Below are positions 27,067 to 34,823 of a DNA stretch of 34,823 nucleotides, piece by piece. Numbering within the stretch: position 1 is the first letter of the stretch; the number at the start of each line of letters is the position of its first letter. The notes beneath the pieces are model-generated. The model ran no database searches. It worked only from the letters and a program-made list of their open reading frames with translations, and was not told the DNA's origin. Source of the DNA: Mikrocytos mackini (lineage: Eukaryota > Endomyxa > Ascetosporea > Mikrocytida > Mikrocytiidae); the NCBI GenBank assembly GCA_030180075.1, contig JASNJN010000176.1:1-34823 (forward strand), in the 5' to 3' direction. Both the position numbers and the translations under genes were made by a program.

Positions 27067-27978
27067 ATGAATACCACCCTCTTGTTCATAATTTGGTGTA
27101 TACTGCTCTTCTCGACTAGTCTGCTTCCCCACATTGTCCCGGAGTACTTATTCAACAAATACATCCCTTACTTCAACGGAGTCTCTCTAGGGGTTCTAAT
27201 AGCCTTCATATTCCTAGAACTTTTGCCACACTGTTTTGAAATCAAGTCAGAAGACATAGAGTTCGGGCACATCAGCAAGACGCAGTTTAAGACGTTCTGT
27301 CTAATGATCGGCTATGTCTTAGCTTTCATAATCGACAATCTTACTCACGACCACCCCGAAAAGGAAGAAACTAAGAGAAAGCTAAGCGACATAGAACCAG
27401 CAAAACTCGAGGACGCGTTGGTAGACGACGAGAGGACAAACATAGTTCCAAAGAAAAGAAAAGGGAAAAGGGTTGGTGTAAAGAACGGAAAGAAACAATG
27501 TACTGGTTTTATATTAGGCAAATTTGTACACGGTATTTCTGAAAGCGTGTTGATAATTCCCCAGTTCTTAAAAGAAGGAAACTTGCAAGGGTCAATGATG
27601 TCCCTTTCTATCCTTGTTCACGAGGTGCCTATGAACTTTAGCATCTACTCCAGGTTCTACAAGAAAACAGGAAAGAAAAACGTAGCTTTACTATTGAATA
27701 GTATCTGCGGCTCTTCGTACTTATTCACAATAATATTATACTTTATTTTGGAATACCTCAAAATAAACAAAACTATGCAAGTGATTGAGTGTATCACGAT
27801 CGGAATGATGCTCAAATTAGTTGTAAGTGAAATGCTGCCTGAATTTGAACATGAAATAATGAAAGGGAAAACAAAAAACTATGTTAGATACTGTTGTTTT
27901 TCGGCCGGGTTGGTTATTATGTCATTATTCTTTTTAGTAATATTGCCGTCGATTGAAGAAAGTACAAAAAAAGCTTGA
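27067..27978 (+). CDS. ZIP-family metal transporter-like membrane protein
   Basis: A 303-residue protein from the ATG at 27067, chosen over the upstream in-frame ATG at 26965 because AAAATAAAATTTCA sits directly before it and the extra 34 residues look non-coding. ZIP proteins import zinc or related metals into the cytosol. There are about eight hydrophobic segments. Early LGVLIAFIFLELLPHCFE fits ZIP helix 2, with its P-H. A polar, Lys-rich loop follows (about 95-145). HGISESVLIIPQF replaces the usual H-N-x-x-D-G block of helix 4, and LVHEVPMNFSIYSRF fits the H-E-x-P-H-E block of helix 5. Several metal ligands are changed (SE for DG, and the second His of helix 5 is lost), so activity or metal choice may differ. 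The family call rests on these motifs and topology. Confidence 0.78.
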   Translation: MNTTLLFIIWCILLFSTSLLPHIVPEYLFNKYIPYFNGVSLGVLIAFIFLELLPHCFEIKSEDIEFGHISKTQFKTFCLMIGYVLAFIIDNLTHDHPEKEETKRKLSDIEPAKLEDALVDDERTNIVPKKRKGKRVGVKNGKKQCTGFILGKFVHGISESVLIIPQFLKEGNLQGSMMSLSILVHEVPMNFSIYSRFYKKTGKKNVALLLNSICGSSYLFTIILYFILEYLKINKTMQVIECITIGMMLKLVVSEMLPEFEHEIMKGKTKNYVRYCCFSAGLVIMSLFFLVILPSIEESTKKA

Positions 27979-28835
27979 AACAGTTAAATAATTATTTATT
28001 ATCTCGTAATCTAAACATTGTTATAATTGTAAAAGCGGATTACAAAGTAAAAGTGTGTTTGATGATTTAATTTAAAAATTTATAACTATTATAAGTTTTT
28101 TAGTTGAAGATGAGTTCTTTAATGAATGTAAATTGGTTGAATTTGGTAATTGTAGAGCAATTTTACTTATTTTTGAGGTTGTAAACTCAATTTAAAGCGT
28201 TTTACATATATGTGTGGCTACTTTCCTAATTAAAAATGTTCTCAAATGGGTGACTTTGTTTTCTTTTAAAATATGAATGGAAAGTGATAATTTCTTGAAG
28301 ACTTTTACCGCCATTTTATAATAGTTTCTTCTGTAACTATTTAGTATGGATACTATCCATGTGATCTATATTATTGACTTTCTTCAAAACTTAGTCCATA
28401 CGTCTATTTAAATGGAATTGATCTAATTTACTTGTTTATTGATTATCCGCTTACGTTCGGTTCGGTTTGATGATTTAGTATGCCCAAATGAAATTGTTGA
28501 TTCTGTGAAGGCCATCTTACAATCTATTTGTGCGTTAGATATGTGAAGTGTTAATTCGATGTATAAACGCCATTCGAGCGTAGCTCAGTACTGTCACCTT
28601 AGTTAAGATAGATATATGATTCAGTTGACTTCTGGTGTCAGTACTCTGTATTTCGGAAGCTGTTGTCTTCTATCTTTGTCTTGAGAAAGAACACAAATTT
28701 TTCTAAGTTTTTGATTTTTATAAAAATACCAAAACGGAGAAACACAGACAGCTGTCTCATATAATATAACAAGGATGCACGTATATATTGACAATGTAAA
28801 ATATATCGAATTTTCAATCATTAAAAATCTCTTAT
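27979..28835. other. Convergent 3' intergenic region
   Basis: About 860 bp between the stop of the ZIP-like gene and the restored end of the DEAH helicase. No supported gene, repeat or RNA was found. A 66-codon minus-strand frame at 28621-28821 shows no recognisable feature. Confidence 0.45.
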
Positions 28836-31159
28836 TTACTTATAACTACTGTACATATCAACTCCAAGCTCATATATCCACTCTACATCTATTTCAGTTG
28901 CTATATTAATGAATGTATTCTTTCCAACAATTAGATCGTTGTATACCAAAGCCTTGGTATCATGCCGTAAGTTGTACAATGAACTAGTTGGGTGTAATTT
29001 TGCCTCAATAAGTGATCTTAAGTTCTCAAATATACCAATCTTTTTGGCTATCGAAAGAGTGTGAAGACTTCCTGAACAAACTATCTTCCTTAAAGTCTCA
29101 TTTCTTTTATTTCCAAGTATTTGTTTGTTTATATAAAGCTTATTCTTTACACTATTTGTAACTTGTTTGTATATATCTGTCGCTTTTTCTAATGCTTTCT
29201 TATTTACACAAATGTCATTGCAGAATCTTTCCGATCTGTTGTTTTTAAATATCCGTCTAATATGTTTAAAAGTGTAATGTGATCAGAGTTTGGACATCTG
29301 TAACTCTCTAATTTCATTTCTGCTTCTTCACAAAGTTGTTCTCTTAAAAAGACATTGTTATTCACACTTATCATAGAACATATTCCTATAGTATCATTAA
29401 CTAGTCCATATTTAGCACTGTATACAATCATTCGTCCTAAGTTTGGGTCAAACGGAATTTCGTTTATAATGGCACCTTCTTTCGTTAAGTGCCCTTCGTT
29501 GTCAAGTGTCCTAAGAGTATGCAATCTAGACAAAGCTTCATAAATAAGTTCTTTTTCAATATTGTTGATTAAATCAAAGTCGCCAAAATTTTCTATTCCA
29601 AGTCCAAGTACTTTCAAAATCACACTGTTAAGATTACTTCTCAAAATCTCAGGCATTAGGTTGTTCTCCATATTCCTGTATATCTTTTCATCGTACATTC
29701 TGAAACAATGTCCATGTTCCAGTCTTCCTGCTCTCCCTGCCCTTTGAATGGCTGATTGTTTACTAATAGGAGTTGTTCTCAGAACTTCTACACCAAGTTT
29801 AGGAATGAATTGTTTTACTTTTACAAATCCACAGTCTATAACAAACTTTATGCCAGGTACAGTTAGTGATGTTTCTGCAATATTAGTAGTAATTACACAT
29901 TTTCTTGCTTTAAATGATTCGAATACAATCTTCTGTTTGTATGGTGCTAGAATGGAATATAAAGGAAGTAATACTAAAGATTCGTATTCATTTGCTTTTA
30001 CTGTATTAAAACAAAGTTGGCACAGTGCTTCTATTTCTTCTGCTCCAGGCATAAATACAAGAATGTCCCCTTTTTCTTTTGAAATGTGTAAACTCATTAT
30101 CTTCTTGTATATTTCTTCTAAGTAGTCAGGAAGTTTATTAGATAACACGTTCTGGTAGTTTACAGTTACTTCGTATAAGTTTCCCGGAATATCAAGTATA
30201 GGCGGCTTATTAAAGAAGTTAGAAAAAGAATCTGTGTCAAGAGTGGCCGAAGAAATTATTATTCTAATGTCTTTTCTTGTTCTAATTAAACGTTTTAACA
30301 TTCCGAGGATTAAATCTGTGTTCAAGGTACGCTCATGTGCTTCGTCTATCATAATGTGTGAGTAATTAGAAAGTTGATTGTCTCCCATAAGTTCTTTTAA
30401 AAGTATTCCTTCTGTGACGTATTTAATCTTTGTTGAGCTGGAAGTTTTATTGTCAAATCTTACTGTATAGCCAACTTCCGTTCCTAAGATAACTTTTCTT
30501 TGAGAGGATACAAACTCAGCTATAGAAACCACTGCTACTCTTCTTGGCTGAGTGCATATTATTGTCCCATTAAACATATCTTTAACAATTTGAGGGATAA
30601 TTGTTGTCTTTCCTGAACCAGTTTGTCCTCTTATGATTATAACTTGATTCTTTATTAAGTGACTGACTATTTGTTTCTTCATTTTAAATATTGGAAGTTC
30701 TGCGCTTGTTGGTGTCTTTAGATTATCTTTATTGTTTTTATTTATGCAGCTGTTATGAATAGACGAATAATGTTGAATGAATCTGTTATTTTGAACCTTT
30801 TCTCTGTAGTAAGAAAGAAGAAGAGACCCATTTTTGTAGTATTCCAGAAATAGAGAAGAATTATCTGATTGGGTTTCTGTTTCATGAAGTTTTTCTGATG
30901 TGTAATATGGATCAAAGTTCGTTTCTTTTAAGAATGAAGGCAGTTTTGGGTCAAAATAAAGCTTGACATCTGTATGAGGAGTTGTTAAAGTCCTGTAGTC
31001 AGTTGTAACCAATTCGCTTGGTACGTTTGTGTTCTTTAGTCGGACTTTAGAAAAAAGAAAAGGCTTCTCAATGCCTCGTGAATACTGCAGCTGTTCCCAA
31101 GAGTCTTTTATACGTTCATGTTCTGTTTTAAATAGTCTATTGTCCTTTTTCTTCTTCAT
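28836..31159 (-). CDS. DEAH-box RNA helicase (Prp2/Prp22/Prp43-like), with a frame change near the 3' end
   Basis: DEAH helicases unwind or remodel RNA-protein complexes with NTP. The start is the ATG at 31157-31159. Motifs in order: I GQTGSGKTT, Ia TQPRRVAV, II IDEAHER, III SSATLD, V TTNIAETSLTVPG, VI QRAGRAGR, then the winged-helix and ratchet part. The first frame stops at 29204. The adjacent frame continues with the conserved C-terminus: SERFCNDICVNKKALEKATD (the W/R-C-x-x-N block), then RKIVCSGSLHTLS, LHPTSSLYNLRHD, ALVYNDLIVGKNTF and EWIYELGVDMYSSYK before TAA at 28836-28838. The frame change falls at about 29235-29262, near a run of As. An essential helicase with only one indel suggests a sequencing error, slippage or a paralogue. 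It is not possible to say which DEAH subgroup. The MetAP2 gene is divergent, 211 bp away. Confidence 0.9.
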
Positions 31160-31370
31160 ATAGTACAAAGCTTCGTTTGAGTTGAGATATAGGCTTTTGA
31201 AAATTTAGAAAAATAATTTTTAAAGCGATATTGGTTCAAATCTGATTTAAAAAGCTGTGTGATATTTTGAGACATGAAACTACAAATTTGATTCTTAGTT
31301 TTATTCGATAACTTCTTGTAAACATATTGGACAATTTATTTTTTCAAAAGTTAAAATTTCTTGCTCGATC
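31160..31370. promoter_or_regulatory. Divergent promoter region between the DEAH helicase and MetAP2
   Basis: About 210 bp. On the minus strand CTAAATTTTCAAAAGCC lies some 35 bases before the helicase ATG. On the plus strand TTCAAAAGTTAAAATTTC lies about 10 bases before the MetAP2 ATG. Each fits the AAATTT-like start-proximal box. No other site was recognised. Confidence 0.5.
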
Positions 31371-32573
31371 ATGTGCCCAAATCTCAGCTTCTATGGCCCC
31401 AATATTCTGACACAAGAGCAGGTAGATGATTTAAAGATGCCAACTCTCCCTTCCCCTAAAGAAAAAATGGCTTGTTACAAAAGAGCCGCTCAAATCCACA
31501 AACTTGTAAGAGCACGTTCATACAACTACATAGAAGAGGAGTTAAATTTATATGAATTTACAAACAAGCTCGAGGCCGACTTAAAAGAACTTTGCCAATA
31601 TAGTGTGGATAATCCACTAAAATCAGGACAAGCCTTCCCAACTGGAGTTTCTGTAGGCCATATAGCCGCGCACGACACTCCTAACTCTGGTAATAGCAAC
31701 TCTTTAATTGCAGACTTAACCAAAGACGTAATAAGCATAGATTTCGGGGTTCACACATACGGATACCTAATTGACTGTGCATTTTCGTTGACTTACAATC
31801 CCATTTATCACCCGCTAATAGACTCAACCAAAGCAGCTACCTATGCAGGCATTAAAGCTTCAGGAGCAGGCGTTAGATTATGTGAAATAGGTGAAATAAT
31901 AAAGGAAGTAATGGAAAGCTATACATTGGAATTACCTGTTGATTACTTAACTACCAAAGAAAACAGAGGAAACAAACAGTTAATTGAGGACAAGAAACAA
32001 GTGAATGTTAAAGCCGTAGAGAATTTGAATGGACACAACGTTGGACAATATGTTGTACATTCAGGTAAGACTGTTCCTTCATACAATAACAAAGACAATA
32101 CAAAAATGGTAGAAGGTGAATTCTTTGCTATAGAAACGTTTGGTTCTACTGGAAAAGGACAAGTTGAAGATTTTGGAGGATATCCAGAATGTTCTCATTA
32201 CATGCTTGCTAACAAGAATTTATTAGCTCCTCTAGACTTCTTGAATAAATCTAAGAACAACAAGATTAAATATGTTGCCAGGATAGCCAAGGGAAGGGGC
32301 TCTTTTAGAAGCACTAAAACGAGGAAACTCGCTGAAAAGATAGTACAGTATCATGGGAGTTTGGCGTTCTGTAAAAAATGGCTCAGTGACATACTCGAAG
32401 ATGGAAGTAAAGGCTGGGCGATTGGCCTTAAAACATTGGAAAATGAAGGTTTTATAGAAGGATATCCACCACTCGCAGATGTTAAAAGAAGTCAGGTTAG
32501 TCAATTGGAACATACCATTTTTATTGGTGAAAATGGAAAAGTTGTAAATTTGAGTGAAGGGATAGATTTCTGA
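31371..32573 (+). CDS. MAP2: Methionine aminopeptidase 2
   Basis: A 400-residue enzyme that removes the initiator methionine from nascent proteins. All metal and catalytic positions of the type 2 family are present: His 101 (GHIAAHDTP), Asp 124 (ISIDFGVH), Asp 135 (YLIDCAF), His 222 (NLNGHNVGQY), Glu 255 (FFAIETFGSTG) and Glu 380 (QLEHTI). The type 2 insert lies between the second Asp and the His 222 block. The long Lys-rich N-terminal extension of animal and yeast MetAP2 is absent, as is usual in microsporidia. There this enzyme is reported as the only methionine aminopeptidase and is the target of fumagillin. The frame is open and intact from an ATG behind an AAATTT-like box, so the gene is very likely functional. 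Confidence 0.96.
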   Translation: MCPNLSFYGPNILTQEQVDDLKMPTLPSPKEKMACYKRAAQIHKLVRARSYNYIEEELNLYEFTNKLEADLKELCQYSVDNPLKSGQAFPTGVSVGHIAAHDTPNSGNSNSLIADLTKDVISIDFGVHTYGYLIDCAFSLTYNPIYHPLIDSTKAATYAGIKASGAGVRLCEIGEIIKEVMESYTLELPVDYLTTKENRGNKQLIEDKKQVNVKAVENLNGHNVGQYVVHSGKTVPSYNNKDNTKMVEGEFFAIETFGSTGKGQVEDFGGYPECSHYMLANKNLLAPLDFLNKSKNNKIKYVARIAKGRGSFRSTKTRKLAEKIVQYHGSLAFCKKWLSDILEDGSKGWAIGLKTLENEGFIEGYPPLADVKRSQVSQLEHTIFIGENGKVVNLSEGIDF

Positions 32574-33028
32574 TTATAAATTTAAAAGGTTTTGATTAAA
32601 AAATATAATTATGAAACTTGTTAATTAAATTGATAAATTTATTTGTTATTAAAATATATTTGGATCTAGAGGTTGAATCTTGATCAAATATAATTATATT
32701 AAAATGTAAGTATTGTGTTCCAATATTTATTGAAAGTATTAATTTTCCAAGATTTTATTTTTTGTGTGTATGAGCTTTAATTATAGTTATACAATATGTT
32801 AGGATATTAATGTCTAATATTCACCAAAATGACGTTTTTGTTGATATTGGTGCTTATATTTGCGAGAGTCGTTATTATTTTAACATGTGACTTGTTTCTC
32901 AAAACAATCGCCAGTAGCATTTATTGTAAACATATATGAACATTGATTATGGTATAGCAAATGTGGTTAAATGTACTAATCCCCTGCAAATTGACATTCT
33001 AAATTTTAAATTTTCTGAAAACATAAGA
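32574..33028. other. AT-rich spacer upstream of the MULE gene
   Basis: No gene or terminal inverted repeat of a MULE element was recognised by eye. The frame of the next gene is open from an ATG at 32936, but a TTCTAAATTTTAAATTTTC box lies after that ATG and before the one at 33029, so translation is more likely to begin at 33029. Confidence 0.45.
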
Positions 33029-34823
33029 ATGACTAAATATCTTCCAAGTACGCCTACTGCAGAAAAAGACGAACCCAGAAGACAATCTTCAACTTCCCAG
33101 ACATCCATGGTTGGCTTTTCAAAACAAGATGAAGTTGTTTCGACAGACAACACAAAAAATTCTGAACCTCCTTCTTATACGACAAACAACAAGCTTCTAA
33201 ACCCAGAACAATCTTTAGTCTTGCCTATATCATATACATACAATAATAGCACAAATCTAAACGCACGAAGGAATAGCTTTTGTACTCGAGATTCATTCTC
33301 CATTCGTCCTTTTAAAATTGTTCGATGTGCAAGGGGAAATCATTGCAAGCGTTGCAAAATAATGTTTCCAATAACCAGAGTATTAAAAAGGATTGTTAAT
33401 AAAAAGAGAATTGGCAATATACCGGAGGCGCCAATCAAGACAGTTAATAAAACGGGAATAGTTGATCAAGTTAAGAATGGAATGAACACAGTTGCAACTC
33501 TTAGTACACCTACTCCTTTAAAGGCAGCAGCATCCCCTAGGCCGTACGTATATTATTTTTGGAGCAAATTAAAACTACGTAACTTTTTAAAAGACACATT
33601 AAAAACCAATGAGAGCAATTTCAATTTTAGTTATTCAAAACACAATGAAAACAAAATTGAAAAGACATACAGGTGCAAATATAGCGATATTGAGCCATAT
33701 AAGTGTGGTTCTTATATAAAGGTGACTAGTCTTACTGATTCCTATATCAAAATAGAAGTTAGTATAAACCACAACCATTCATTTGAAATTAGGAACCTTT
33801 CTTTTTCAAGTACTCAAATTGAAAATTTAAAAAGCAAACTGTTGGAAGGTGTGACAATATCCAGACTTTATCGTGATAATCTGCCTATTTCAGTTTCGAA
33901 TATGCCAAAAAGTGGATTTCTTACGAAAAATTATATTCGTGTTATACAATATAATTTAAAGAAAAGCGTAACGGGTGGAAATGATTATAATGAATTTATG
34001 CGATTTGTCAACAAAATGAAAGAGAATACGGAGTTTATTCATTTAGTTGATGAGACGGGGATTGTACAAGAAAAGGATGGGAAATCCATATTTAAGTATG
34101 CATTTACTACTAGAAATATGATTTCAAATTTCGTAAGTTTTGCAAAAAAAGAACTGTACTTCGATACAACTCATTCGACAAATCGATACAAATTTTACCT
34201 TACTGTCGGATTAGTGATCAATAGTTGTCAGCTTGCAACTCCCTTTCTATTTATAATCTCCAATACAGAACAGCAAGATGTACTAACAATAGCGTTTGCC
34301 AATTTTAAAAGGAAACTGGGAATATTTGAGTTGCCAAAATACTTTATGAGCGATATGGCTTCCAATATATGGAATGCCTGGCATGAAGTGTTTGTTGGTA
34401 ATACGAGGCAAATTTGGTGCTATTTTCACTTTATTAAGGCCGTAACGAAAAGGCTTTGTTATTTGGAAAGTAATAAACCCCGGCGAATTAAAATAGAAAA
34501 CATGTTAAACAATTTTAAAGCGCTATCCGATACAAATGATTTTCTAAGAGAGTACCGACATTTTCTCAATTATATCAATGACAATAGNNAAGATNNTANA
34601 AGGAAGGATATAAGTTATTTCAAACTGAAGACAACCGAACTTTTACTTTCAAGGACAAGATCGTCGAACTTACGGAATTAAGCTGTCAATTTGGTTGCTT
34701 ACCCATGTGTAAACATTGTCAAATATGTTATCATATGGCTAGATGCTCTTGTTATACCAGTTTTTTAAAAAGGAAATATTCTGGCATATCCATTCCATTT
34801 TCATCCATAATCAGGAGACTTTG
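33029..34823 (+). CDS. MULE-type transposase, C-terminal end in another frame and cut by the window edge
   Basis: A polar N-terminus of about 150 residues is followed by a WRKY/FLYWCH-like zinc site (YRCKYSDIEPYKCGSYIKV ... NHNHS, C-C-H-x-H) and the MULE catalytic domain: LYFDTTHSTNRYKFYLTVGL with the first Asp, PKYFMSDMASNIWNAW with the second Asp, and IWCYFHFIKAVTKRL. Five Ns lie at 34588-34599. After them the correct frame changes: the annotated frame ends at 34681 in meaningless sequence. Another frame reads a SWIM-type cysteine cluster (SCQFGCLPMCKHCQICYHMA followed by RCSC) to the window edge. Whether the frame change is real or a product of the N region cannot be told. MULE transposases cut and paste the element. 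Confidence 0.85.

Noticed and set aside
28560-28620. GAGCGTAGCTCAGTACTG string as a possible tRNA D-arm
   Set aside because: No acceptor stem, anticodon arm or T-arm could be folded around it.

Overview
The window looks like an AT-rich, compact eukaryotic genome, most likely a microsporidian. Four things point that way: mostly short, intronless genes; an AAATTT-like box just upstream of many start codons (a signal reported for microsporidia); a convergent gene pair whose stop codons overlap; and a typical microsporidian gene mix (methionine aminopeptidase 2, Sey1-type GTPase, E2 enzyme, choline-transporter-like proteins, ZIP-like transporter, DEAH helicase). The species cannot be named from the sequence. 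Runs of N show a draft assembly, so some single-base frameshifts may be assembly errors. || Layout. 1-310: 5' part of a GC-rich transposase-like gene running off the left edge. 533-682: a 22-bp minisatellite. 834-9579: a housekeeping block with SEY1, an endonuclease III homologue, two choline-transporter-like (CTL/Pns1) paralogues, a UBC4/5-type E2 and a small one-pass membrane protein. 9887-10210: an unrecognised small gene. 10249-12763: an inverted-repeat element, then a frameshifted hAT transposase behind a recognisable hAT left end. 13567-15102: a very large inverted repeat (two arms of about 610 bp around 317 bp) whose right tip lies in the 3' end of a small membrane-protein gene. 15724-18635: a possible decayed hAT element and a 5'-truncated Ty3/gypsy pol. 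19109-20368: a GlcNAc-type glycosyltransferase. 21230-26629: decayed mobile DNA (a broken frame with an AT-hook-like tail, a second hAT transposase, a non-autonomous hAT element with GC-rich palindromic ends, a gypsy RNase H fragment, and a reading frame broken by many stops). 27067-32573: genes again, namely the ZIP-like transporter, a DEAH helicase whose C-terminus lies in another frame, and MetAP2. 33029-34823: a MULE-type transposase running off the right edge. || The host genes serve basic functions: ER shaping, base-excision repair, ubiquitination, membrane transport, RNA remodelling, protein glycosylation and N-terminal methionine removal. They form islands between mobile elements of at least four kinds (hAT, Ty3/gypsy, MULE and an HTH transposase). 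The observations most worth following are the giant inverted repeat, the GC-rich palindromic hAT ends with an element junction lacking a target duplication, and the frameshifts that hide conserved domains. I saw no tRNA, rRNA or CRISPR array.
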